Below, piece after piece: positions 41,966 through 52,685 of a stretch of DNA of 64,000 bases (within the stretch, counting starts at the first letter, position 1; every line of letters starts with the position of its first letter). Where the stretch lies: positions 3,722,501-3,786,500 of the forward strand of contig NC_087105.1 in NCBI RefSeq assembly GCF_963855985.1, read 5' to 3'. The notes under the pieces are model-generated. The model did no database searches. It was not told where the DNA came from and saw only the letters and a program-made list of their open reading frames with translations. The DNA comes from Ostrinia nubilalis (taxonomy: Eukaryota; Arthropoda; Insecta; Lepidoptera; Crambidae). Made by a program: the position numbers and the translations under genes.

Positions 41966-42445
41966 ATTTCATTTCTTTTTGTATTTTGTAGACAGCAGTT
42001 ATGTATCTAGAAAACTGGACCGAAATTGAAAAATGTCACTCGACTTGGCGGTTGCACTACCGTGCCCCCAAATATTTTAGTTTTTCCTTGATTCATACAC
42101 CAAACACTACTTATATTCCAAATTTGAAGCTTCTAGGTCTGCTAGAAGTGCCTTAGAATTTTGATGATCGGTGAGTCAGTCAGTGAGTCAGTCAGTGAGT
42201 GACAAAATTAAGTAACTTTGACCCGTTATAATTCTTAAACTACTGGTTCAAATTGAATGAAATGTTAAATATACCGTGTCTTTACAGTGCCTGCATAGCT
42301 AATGAAAATTCAGCCTTCTAGTTTTATCCACAACGAAGTTACAGGCGGTCGAAAATGGCCTGAATTGCTTCGAGAAAAGGATGGTACGGCCGTGCCGCTT
42401 TTTTGCTCGACTTGGTGGGGGCACTGCCGTGCCCCCAGATAGACT
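41966..42445. repeat. Dispersed repeat with CTCGACTTGG...CCGTGCCCCC boxes
   Basis: The box CTCGACTTGG followed by a GCACT-(A/G)-CCGTGCCCCC word occurs at 42042-42073 and 42405-42436. Between them is a GTCAGTCAGTGAGTCAGTCA tandem string (42173-42202). The pattern resembles a multicopy lepidopteran repeat, class uncertain. Confidence 0.45.
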
Positions 42446-44984
42446 ATAATTGATCTTAATTATTTTTATTTACTCCATTTCCTTGATCACCCGTCAAACA
42501 GGAGGCAAATATTTAATTGTCTAATTGTACAAATTAGCTAAGTGCTTTGAACAAATCCCCCCGTGAAAATTCTTCGCACGTCCGCGAGTAAATTATGTAA
42601 GCTGTTAACTGTTGGCTGGTTACGGCTGGATTTCTTTTTTGTTTCGGTAGTGCAATAAAAATAAAATGTATTTGAAAATGGAATCTCCATTCTTTTTTCA
42701 AATAAGTACACTTTAAATATCACAACACTGGCCAAAAACATTATTTATCCATCGAAGAAAAACTCATATTTATCAGGAATACTGGCTAGTATTTCTGATA
42801 AAAAAAGCGTGTTAAAATGCCTCACGATCTCTTTTTGACAAAAATAAACACAGGTCCGTAGAGATGTCGATAGAGCATTTAAATGTGCGTGTATTATGAT
42901 GTGGTAATAATTTCATTGTTTAAATCAGAATATAAATAGATTGTATGCCATTTCAAAATGCAATTAATACGCATTCAAGTGTAATAAACATGGAACCAAA
43001 TACCACGTAGGAAAATACTCACTAAGTGCTTTAATTCCACGATAATCGCTATATTATACTATTCTAACGAAAATATTTTTACCCACACTATTCCATTACG
43101 AAGTTCGGATCACGAGAAGTTCCCGCCCGCGCCGCTCCGCGGCGAACGCCGTAAACTTATTTTTCGCGTGCCACAAAAGCGGGCGAGGGAAACGAAACGT
43201 TCTGCCGACATGCATTGTACACTGGGGTAGGTTCGGTAGACCAACTGCGCAGTAGTGCGCAGTACATATAGAAAATCAGGCTAAACACTAGTATCTATAT
43301 GTGGTAGCATATTAGGCGCATTAGTGCAGACGGCAGAACATCAGGCTAAAGACTGACATTTTATGTGATTGCAAATTCAAAATACCACCTATTTGAAAAA
43401 AAAAACTGAAAAAAGGCCAATCAAAATGACGTGTAAAAGTAAAAAAAGTTGTTCATCATAAAAAGTCATTACTTACTAGAACTTTAATGTCAGAACAAGG
43501 AAAAGACAGCTTTTGAAGTATGTAGATCCCGAATTCGAATCGACCAATCTTATCTCTACTTAGAAAAACTGCTGATTTGGGACAAGGTGTGACACTTGTG
43601 TTACTCGTATTAGTACCTACTAATACCTATTTGCTTTAGATCTTCTTTTAATTTAATTAATTTAAACAGGTTTTAACGCGATACGCGGATAAGTAATAAT
43701 GAAATGATTACCTGTACCTATTTGCCCGACTTTTCGAACCGTTTCCTTAATAACATAATTTTTATTATCCTTTTGGATAGAAAAGTGAACCTTCTGTATT
43801 CTGCGTATACTGTGTCCTTAATTCCCGCTCGCCCGCGGGCGCGGGAAAGCGCCGTCATTCCCATCGCGCTCGCGGACGTGTGGCGGCGCTGTGTCGCTAA
43901 AACAACGACCTACCCTCTTTACTCCACTTTCAACCTTATCACAATCAAACAAGAACCAAAATCGACCAACATCATTTTTAAACGACCACATCTGTTTGCT
44001 ACGATTTTTTACACAGCGCGGCTGTTATCCCTTAGTGCATTAAGCTACTAAATTGATTAAAAAACGGAACAAACGTAGCTTTAAAATGTGATTTTTTTAA
44101 TCTTTTAACATGAAAGAAACAAACTTTAAATTACATTCACTTCTAGGACTACATTAATCATTGCTACGAGCTACGAAACTTTGAATTTTTCAGAGGATTA
44201 AGCACTTATTAAGGAAAAAACAAATGAAACTTATCAGGTATTAAAACCTCATAAGTAACTACGTAATTAGTGTATTAAGGTTCATTCACTCGCAGTTTAT
44301 TTTTCAAGTCTCGTACTACGTCAATCACAGCTACGAAAGAATACATCGCTACGAAATAATTCATTGCTACGAATTCTTCGTAGCTGGTCAAGTTTTCGGC
44401 GTAGCCGTTTTTGGTCGTAGAAGAAAACTGCTGTTATAAATTTTAGAGAATAAAAATATTATTAAAATCTATCCATAAAAGAAGATTTAAGAACTTTGCA
44501 GAAAAAAGACAAATTAAGAAAATTGCGCAGAAAATTAACACTTACTTCGGGCGTTTGATGAATGTGAAATTAGCAGACATTAATGAAGGGCTTGATCGAA
44601 AACGATTTTTATGTGCTTACATTTATTGACTACTTACCTTCTTTAAGTGTATTAATTAGAGAAGAAGAAATTATTTATTTATTGCACAGTACAAAAGCGT
44701 AGACAAGTTGAACTCCACACCATGTGGTATTTTCAACTGTAAATTCACTAACTATTTCGGACTTTAGCCATCGATTCGGCTAAATACGGTTCAGGATTAT
44801 TGGCAGGGAGCCGCGACGTCATTCTCAATCTGTGAGAGTCTGATTACCGCTGGCATTTCCATTTTAAGTATGGTCAGGTGAGGTGGAAATCACGGGAACG
44901 GTTTTTGTCGATATGTAATGGTACAGCACTATTTATAGTATTACAAAGCAGACACATTCTAAAATGATTATGGTACCTATACTA
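42446..44984. other. Non-coding stretch with two GC islands
   Basis: GC-rich at 43115-43200 and 43820-43900. CGCGAGTAAATTATG lies at 42583-42600. Small hairpins (CTGCGCAGTAGTGCGCAG at 43247) occur. CTACGA words cluster at 44330-44420. No gene recognised. Confidence 0.35.
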
Positions 44985-45319
44985 CACTCGCGAGCAAAAG
45001 TATGGAATCACTTACATGAAGTTGTTTCCACGCGATCTTGTGTACTAACGAATTTGTTAGTAACAAAAAAAGTAGCACCATTTTAAAGATTAAACTTTTA
45101 ACTTTGAATTGATACCAAATTCATTTAAATCACACCAGTATTTAAAAAGATATCCCGGCTGATGTGAAGAAGTAAGAAAAAAGACATGTACCAACTGTTT
45201 GATACGTCGCGAGTTGCGGCCTATTTACCCCCTATAAAAGCACGTGTTTTCGGATTTTTGCGTTCACACGTTGATCCATACACATCTCGGCTTCTTTTGA
45301 CACTTTACCTGGGATTCTA

Positions 45320-45890
45320 CACCTACAGAAGCAGCACAAATCGTTGCACTGTTGCAAGAAGGGCTCAGCCAGCGGGCTGTCGCACGTCAGCTCCACATAA
45401 GCCAGTCCTGGGTTTCGAAAGTTTTAAGACGCTTTTTGGAGACTGGTGGCTTTATCCCGAGACTAAGTTTTGAACAGCGCCGGTGCACATCGCAGAGCGA
45501 TGACCGTTTTTTCATGTCAACCTCTCTATGAAATCGTCATTTGACTGGTATCGACGTCCAGCAAGAGCTCAGAAATGTTCGTAGGATAGCTGTTAGCGAG
45601 TGGACAGTTCGTCTAAGATATGAGCAATAAAATTTGACTCCAAAAAGGCCTACCACAGGCTGGAAACTGACGGCAGGTCACCGACAAGCACGCTTTCAAT
45701 TAGCTCGCACTCGGAAGGCGAGTAATGGAGGCGAGTTTTGTTCTCCGATGAATGCAGACTGTGTTTGCAGTGCAGCAGTCGAAGAGGTCGGGTCTATAGA
45801 CGGCCTGGATAGCGATTTGTGCAGTGCTGGTTCGCTAAAACATTGGCTTATGGGGGTGGTTTGCTCGACTTCCCATCGAGATGTGTAGGA
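45320..45890 (+). pseudogene. Tc1-like transposase fragment, left arm plus centre
   Basis: Encodes the helix-turn-helix G-L-S-Q-R-A-V-A-R-Q-L-H-I-S-Q-S-W-V-S-K, then stops and frameshifts, L-T-x-x-H-R-Q-A-R, and in the centre V-L-F-S-D-E with the first catalytic Asp. The last catalytic residues are absent. Confidence 0.8.
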
Positions 45891-45964
45891 GCAAATTGAA
45901 AGCGTGCTTATCGGTGACCTGCCGTCAGTTTCAAGCCTGTGGCAGGCCTTTTTGGAGTCAAATT

Positions 45965-46290
45965 CTATTGTTTATATCTTAGACGAACTGTCCACTTGCT
46001 AACAGCTTTCCTACGAACATTTCTGAGCTCTTGCTGGACGTCGATACCAGTCAAATGACGATTTCGTAGAGAAGTTGACATGAAAAAACGGTTTTCCCTC
46101 TGCGATGTGCACCGGAAATGTTCAGAACTTGGTCTCGAGATAAAGCCACCAGTCTCCCGAAAGCGTCTTAAAGCTTTCGAAACCCAGGACTGGCTTATGT
46201 GGAGCTGATGTGCGACAGCCCGCTGGCTAAGCCCTTCTTGCAACAGTGCAACGATTTATGCTGCTTCTGAAGGTGTAGAATCCCAGGTAA
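45965..46290 (-). pseudogene. Tc1-like transposase N-terminal fragment, right arm
   Basis: The inverted copy is open for 92 codons from M-Q-E-G-L-S-Q-R-A-V-A-H-Q-L to V-R-L-R-Y-K-Q, covering the paired-like DNA-binding region only. Confidence 0.8.
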
Positions 46291-46614
46291 AGTGTCAAAA
46301 GAAGCGGAGATGTGTATGGATCAACGTGTGAAGGCAAAAATCCGAAAACACTTGCTTTTATGGGGGGTAAATAGGCAGCAACTCGCCACGTATCAAACAG
46401 TTGATACATGTCTTTTTCCTTACTTCTTCACATTAGGCGGGATATCTTTTTAAATACTGGTGTGATTTAAATGAATTTGGTATCAATTTAAAGTTAAAAG
46501 TTTAATCTTTAAAATGGTGCTACTTTTTTTGTTACTAACAAATTGGTTAGTACACAAGATCGCGTGGAAACAACTTCATGTAAGTGATTCCATACTTTTG
46601 CTCGCAAGTGTATA

Positions 46615-47329
46615 TAGAATTGGAAAAGTAATGCAATTCAAATGGGGATTTTTTTATGAAAAACAAGGCAGGTATTCGACCGCAATCGCACCTGGTGTTA
46701 AGTGATATATCTGCCCTATGCCTATTCACTCTCGCTTTTTTACTTTAAATGGCCGGAAACCCGATATAATAATGGAATATATTTTTAAAGTCCCATAAGT
46801 AACCTTACATTGTTATTACCGTAAAACCGACTCGCGTATGGCGATTTCAAATCGGTAATACGCGACAATTATTTTAATAACGGTGTTTTAGTTTGTTTTG
46901 CTTCAAGAGGCATGTTACCGCGACGTTCGAAACAGCTTTCACGATGGTTAAGCACGAAACGTTAGAAAAACTTTTTGATGTAGATGGAGTATGGTAAAGC
47001 ACCGATTTGTATCGTTGCCCGCCTATTCCTGAAGGCACGTGTATGGAATTAATAAAACATTTATGTGGATATTAATGTATTATTAGTGTAAGTTCCAATT
47101 TAAGATGAAAATTAAGCTGCTTTAATTATTTAGAGCAGTAGCAATATTAGAGTAATATTTAGTAATAACAACCAAAGTCTGATATTTCTCCCAAGATACT
47201 GGCTGTTGGACAATGCTAATAGAACTTTCAGAACAAAACCTATACGTACAGATATAATTCCCGCAATTTGATTGGCATGATTGACTAGGTGGACCGACGA
47301 CTTCATAATGGTACCAGGAAGGCACTGGA
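46615..47329. other. AT-rich non-coding stretch
   Basis: No repeat or coding block recognised. Confidence 0.4.
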
Positions 47330-47412
47330 AGCAGGCTGCTACCAACTGCTACCAATCGGCCATTATGGAAATCATTGGGGGAGGCCTATGTTCAGCAGTG
47401 GACGTCCTATGG
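47330..47412 (+). repeat. 3' end of an RTE-like LINE with TGATGATGA tail
   Basis: Reads TTGGGGGAGGCCTATGTTCA, CAGTGGACGTCCTATGGCTG, then AAATGATGATGATTGG, the terminal block of the family at 14470. Confidence 0.85.
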
Positions 47413-47580
47413 CTGAAATGATGATGATTGGCATGGTCAGTTACCTCACATCCATGGCACGTGTTGCTTTATAATGACTAGTAAAGTGCTGCGTAAAGCT
47501 ACGAACACCCTGTATTAACGTATGTTACTCTATGCAATTAAGGCCAGGGCACACGAGCGGACAGGCCGGAGCCAGGGGAG

Positions 47581-48544
47581 CCACATCTCTCGCGTGTGTC
47601 CGCGGCATAACTCAGGGCCCGGCTACACGCGCAATTTGCCCAGGGCTGTACTATATCTTGAGTCGTTATGTTGTACAGCGCAAACTAAGCACTGTCAGCA
47701 CTGTGGCATCTGTGTGACGTGGTAATAGGTGTTATTTTGCAATAAATATTATATAGTTTAATGAGTTCACTGTTCGCGGAATTTATTATATTAAAAGCGA
47801 AAGATCACTGACTCACTCATCACGAAATCTCAGAAGCCACAAGTGCTAGGAGTCTCAAAATTTGCACGAGGATTCCTTTTAGAACGCAGGTGCTCACTAA
47901 GACGGGATTTTGCAAAATTCATCCCCTAAGGGAGTAAAACGGGATCCATGCGTACGAAGTCGCGGGCGGCCGCTAGTTTATTAAAGTTATCTCTGTAATT
48001 GAGAGATAGACATTGTGGTAAGGCAGCAAGAAACCGAGGTTGTCATCTCTCGCGTGTGTCTGCAGCGTAATTCACGGCCCGGCTACACGCGCCATTTGCC
48101 CAGGGCTGCCTGTGTCTCAAGGCTTTGTGTTGTTCATTTGTCCTGGACGGAATAAGCATTTGTAATTGACAAACCAGTCTCAAGAGACTGGGGCGGCGTT
48201 AACAATTTCGTTGAAATATCAAACAATCTATTAAGCGTGATTAAGCTTATTGCAGATGAGTGGAAAGGCGTCAGTAAGAAGCCGCTAACGCGTGTGTCCG
48301 CGGAATTACATACGGCTCTCTACACACGCAATATACCCAAAAAGACGTCTGCAAACTTCATAGTCGCTTATTTTAGAATGTTGGTATCCTATTGTGCCTT
48401 AGTATGATGAAATATTAAGCACACACTATGCCAGGATAGTTCGATCAAGGCGCGGCGAAGGAGGCGGGGGTCCACATCTCGTCTCTCGCGTGTGTCCGCG
48501 GCATAATTCACGGAGCGGCTACACGTGCAATTTGCCTAGGGCTG
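47581..48544 (+). repeat. Four-copy cluster of a GC-rich stem-bearing motif
   Basis: Copies at 47581-47649, 48043-48109, 48286-48340 and 48472-48544, all in one orientation, share CGCGTGTGTCCGCGG, then TAATTCACGG-like, GGCTACACGCGCAATTTGCC and CAGGGCTG. CGCGTGT and ACACGCG in each copy form a 7-bp stem, with a G-T wobble in copy four and an alternative ACACACGC pairing in copy three. Stem starts are 460, 238 and 198 apart; a Helitron-like insertion of about 200 bases accounts for the longest gap. Flanking spacers are unrelated. No known family recognised. Confidence 0.75.
47780..47973 (+). mobile_element. Helitron-like repeat between cluster copies 1 and 2
   Basis: Ends GTCGCGGGCGGCCGCTAG before T, with CTGACTCACTCATCACG and CCCCTAAGGGAGTAAAACGG internally, the same family as 25316-25545. 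The 5' boundary is approximate. Confidence 0.6.
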
Positions 48545-50281
48545 CTACCAGTAGCTTTGTTAATTTATTTGAAAGATACAGCCATTGACCATGAGGTCAA
48601 CTTCCTGCATAAAACAGCTTCTGTTTTGAAAGTGAAGGTAGTTACTTTCGATTGGTTCTCGATTCTGTCAAAACTGAAGTTCTACTTTTCTTATACATGC
48701 TTGTGATATTAGTGCTTCAAGTATTGAACAGAAATTTTGTACATTCAGCGGCATAAGGCATGCATAATGGCAAATATTTTTTACCCGACTGCGTCAGAAG
48801 GAAGGTTATTTCAATGTGTTGTGGACAGTAAGTCTACCTAAAGCATAAAGCTTTCAGATTAACTAGAGAAAAGATAGATTTGAACTGTTATGACATTGTG
48901 ATCTCTTTCACTTTGCCATGGCAAATGGATAGGTTATAACTTCGGTAACTTTAAGAAAAGTTGTTTTGTAATTTTTAGTCTAACGTTGGTGTACCGAAAT
49001 AAATAAACAATTCCCGTTATATCCCGTGGCAGCCCTGTCCCGCAGAAGGGGCGCGGGACGCGGCCGCCTTGACAGCGCGCGCCGTTAATTCCCGCTCCTC
49101 GCCGCTCGCGGCCGATTGACAACGCTCGGAATTTATCGACGCGCATACTCGGCGGGCGCGGCTCGATATCGATAATGTGATTAACTGCACTATTCTTTGT
49201 TTGAACGCGTATTAACGAATTCCTGCGTCGTGGGGCATACAGGGTGGAAACGATAAGTGATCTCACTCGATTATTTCTAAACTATACAAGATATCTAAAA
49301 ATTGGTTACTGATCCTGAAAGTGCTTCACGAGCTCTATCCAACGGTATCAATAATAGGTTACAAAATAAACTGGATCTATCCGAAAATTCAATGTTTTCA
49401 GTCTCCATACCAAATGTATGCCAGCCACACAATATTAGAAGTGTTAATTTTTTTTTATTAAATAATAAACATTTCAATTGAACTTCATATGACTTTTTTT
49501 TATTAATGAGCCTAAAGAACTGTGGACAATAATAATAAAATGTATTCTTAATCTGTTTCTACATTGTGGACAGTAAAGTTATTAATAAGCTAATTTTGCT
49601 TGTTAAGTAGCATTTGTTTCTTTATCCTTCCAGCCAGAAGGAAGCTTAATATCTTTAGTCATAGTTTAATTAAATGCCGTTAATACAGTGAAAAATTAAG
49701 TGTAACAGATGAGAACGTTTTTTTTTCAACGTATCCTCTTATCTTTTTCAGGAGTCTTTTTCCCTATTTCAAAGTGATATCGTAAAACAGAGATTTTGTA
49801 ATGAAGTTTGTAAATCATAACACTACCAAAATACTATCGATATCAGCTCATCGAATTCACCACATCCTTGTCAGGTCTACTACGTTTAGCTGACGTATAC
49901 AGGCTATGTACTAGACTAGGTAAATAGGGGCAGGCCTTTTAGGCCTACCGCTGGAGGCCTGGGCACGTGACACGTCGCCGGCGCCGGTGACGGACGGCGT
50001 AATGCCTGGGAATTATAACGGAGACTTGGGTTTAGGGAATGAGCAAGGATACTTAGCTGTGACATAAGTACTAAAAACAATTACTTTAGTCTGGCGAATG
50101 ATGGATAGCGCAAAGAATGCTTATGAGTCTTATGACTAGCTAAAGGAAACCTACTTAAACCTATACAATACAAATAAAAAGATTTTTAACGTTGTCCGAG
50201 GGAGTGATTTTAGTGCTCAAATACAACTACTTTTTAATCATACCTACTCATATAACAGAGTGAAATCTTTGAACGTAGTTT
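48545..50281. other. Non-coding stretch with a GC island
   Basis: A GC island at 49020-49160 contains CGCCGTTAATTCCCGC and is followed by TATCGATA at 49167; another TATCGATA lies at 49835. CpG-rich again at 49960-50000. No gene recognised. Confidence 0.4.
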
Positions 50282-50384
50282 TCTTTATTTTCAAAAAGAA
50301 AGGAATGTTTTCTTTGAGTACAATTTTCTATCTACAGTATTAAGAGGCCTTTCGCTCCAGGTGGCATTACAAAATTACACCCTG
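50282..50384. mobile_element. Half copy of the CAGGGTGG-ended MITE
   Basis: Matches the right arm of the element at 6452-6924 (AAGAAAGGAATGTTTTCTTT to GTGGCATTACAAAATTACAC), ending at CCCTG before TA. Confidence 0.82.
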
Positions 50385-50424
50385 TATACGAGTGGGGAAC
50401 ATCGTAAAATTGTTTGGTCAATTA

Positions 50425-50575
50425 GTAAACGGCCTAGCTTCTGCCCGCGGCTGCACCCGCACCGCTTTCGATAAAGTATGTTCATCCACTAGTTTTTGAC
50501 AAAGGATTCAAGGAATAACAATTATCTAGCTACACTTTCACAAACTTTCGCACTAACAATATTATAATAGTGACC
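50425..50575. repeat. Dispersed Helitron/SINE-like repeat fragment
   Basis: AGCTTCTGCCCGCGGCTGC opening and a TTCGCACTAACAATATTATA end in reverse order resemble lepidopteran Helitron-like copies. Boundaries are uncertain. Confidence 0.4.
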
Positions 50576-51336
50576 AGAGAACTATCTAGGGATGTCCAAT
50601 TCGACCAATTGAAAGTTTCGGCAAGATCGAGCGAGCATTCGGCCGCGCATTTATAATTTCGTGCCATTCCCTGCGAACCGCGAGCCAGCGCGAAGGATTA
50701 GACCGGCCAGCGGTCAGGGGGGGAGGGGGCCACCCTCGCCCCCAAGATACGACCCCCGCGCTTGTAGCCACGTGAATATTTGAACAGTATAGATGACATT
50801 TCCGAAGCATTTTAGAGTTTTTGTTTTGTTTATAAAGTTTTAATAATGGTATTTGTCTTGATTATTTTAATAAGTGGTGTAATTAGGTAATGTTCCTTTT
50901 TCCTTCCAAGAGTTCCTTCCAAAGTTCTGTCACGGTTAATACTGAGTTGGGAACTTTTTTGGCACACTATTTTAGTTTTTAAATTGTGTTTGTTTGTGTG
51001 AGGGGTCTCATCAACTGTTTCTATATTATTCCATAGATTAGAATAAGTCCGCCACTGTACATGAATATTATGTGCAAAAGTATAAATAAATAAAATTAGA
51101 GATGTACTAAAACTATTTGTCCCAATAGTGGATATCATAAAAATATTTCTTATTTTGTAACATAAAATCATCACCCGATTTCCTCGGCAGACAGCTCACG
51201 TGGCTAACATCCTTTTATTTCTTTCAAAGCATTTCCCTCGGCATAATTTGTTTTCGTTATTTTCCGCTCCACTTGTGACTCTCAGGCAATGGATGCCGTA
51301 ACGTAATCTTTTGACAGGAGTGTTCTAAGAAAACAG
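50576..51336. other. Non-coding stretch with a GC island
   Basis: GC-rich at 50630-50770, with a GCGCATTTATAATTTCGTG word. The rest is AT-rich. Confidence 0.35.
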
Positions 51337-51883
51337 GAGCCACTCGAGCGTTATCAGAGAAAGCGCGAGGTGGCGCGAGCACGCCCACGCGCGGCCTTAG
51401 AGGCCCACGTAGTCCTGGCCAGTGTTGTCGCTTTATACTCAAGTATCGATAGAAATAGATAATCGTTGTTTAATAGACACGAGCCACTTGAGGGTTATCA
51501 TAGAAAGTGCGAGGTGGCGCGAGCACGCCCACGCGCGGCCTTAGAGGCCCACGTAGTCCTGGCCAGTGTTGTCGCTTTATACTCGAGTATCGATACAAAT
51601 AGATAATCGTTGTTTAAGAGACACGAGCCACTTGAGGGTTATCATAGAAAGTGCGAGGTGGCGCGAGCACGCCCACGCGCGGCCTTAGAGGCTCAGTTAG
51701 TCCTGGCCAGTGTTGTCGCTTTATACTCGAGTATCGATACAAATAGATAATCTTTGTTTAAGAGACACGAGCCACTCGAGCGTTATCATAGAAAGCGCGA
51801 GGTGATGCGAGTACGCCCACGCGCGGCCTTAGAGGCCACGTAGTCTGGCCAGTGCTGTCACTTCGAACTATAAGTATCGATTA
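51337..51883 (+). repeat. 144-bp tandem repeat, about four units, each with TATCGATA-type site
   Basis: Units start at 51337, 51481, 51625 and 51769 (exact 144-bp period) with GAGCCACT-(C/T)-GAG, AAGTGCGAGGTGGCGCGAG, CACGCCCACGCGCGGCC and GTATCGATA. Units two and three are most alike; the fourth is more diverged and ends with TATCGATT. Each unit is half CpG-rich, half AT-rich. Confidence 0.9.
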
Positions 51884-52532
51884 AAAGTCCAAAAGTTGAC
51901 GTCCTTCTTTAACGAAACTGAAGTGACGCTGGCGTTTTTTCAGAAAGCGCAAGATGCACAAAAAGCGCGTTTAGGTGTTATTTAGAAAGAGCGGATGCGC
52001 AGTAGACCCACCCTTACGTAGTTCTTACTTCTTACTGGCGTTTTTTTCCATACTTTCGTATCGAGAAACGAGAATAATAAATAAAATCATTTGAGATATT
52101 CAAATGATTTCATTTATTATTCTAAGAGTAAGTGAGCACTCGAGGACTCGAGTCATGTCTAGTTAACTTTTTGAAAGATCCAGGAAGTCATGATCAGATG
52201 TGTTATAATTAAAAAGGATGTGCTATATTTGGCTACGAGTCATTGTCCTATCGATAAATACAGCCTGAAACTACTCGGCCACCACTAGCGGGCAACGTCG
52301 CCTAACGACCGGGGGCTAATGTCTTCATTTGTATTCAGATTTACCTACACAGATTCCACGTGTACGAGCCGGGTGACCGCGGACACAGCATTGTATGGTC
52401 CGGTGACCGGTCATGGGATGGGTGGGCAATTATACCCCCTGTCTTTCAAATGTCTGCTGACATGAGGTACCTAGAATAGTGAGCTGTTTGCAAAGTAGGC
52501 GTACAAGGTCAACTGGAATTGGTTCATTTATT
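51884..52532. other. Non-coding stretch
   Basis: TATCGATA at 52249 followed by a mixed-composition segment to 52440 with GGTGACCG repeated three times. A short palindrome AAATCATTTGA/TCAAATGATTT lies at 52083-52112. Confidence 0.35.
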
Positions 52533-52685
52533 GAATTAGCTGACCCGGCGAACTTCGTACCGCCTATGTTCATTAGAATTAATGTAGGATTCTAAATGAT
52601 GAAAGGATTTTTCAAATCCGTCCAGTATTTGCGGAGCCTATTCAATGCAAACAAACAAAAAAATATCAGTATAGATAAAATTTTA
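52533..52685. repeat. Interspersed repeat, AGCTGACCCGGCGAACTTCG type
   Basis: Opening AGCTGACCCGGCGAACTTCG and internal TCAAATCCGTCCAGTA match the common dispersed family related to 15815-15965. Confidence 0.55.

Larger units (their letters stand above)
44985..46610. mobile_element. Palindromic Tc1-like element (two head-parts joined inversely)
   Basis: TA-flanked ends CACTCGCGAGCAAAAGTATG (left) and the complement of CACTTGCGAGCAAAAGTATG (right). Unlike normal Tc1, the inverted homology runs for about 718 bases per arm (to about 45703 and from about 45893), each arm carrying the 5' half of a transposase gene. Only the 190-bp centre is single-copy and holds the start of the DDE region (F-S-D-E). 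The arms have about 8-10% differences. Confidence 0.88.

Noticed and set aside
51337..51883. Regular repeats that might suggest a CRISPR array
   Set aside because: The repeats are head-to-tail without unique spacers, and the genome is eukaryotic.
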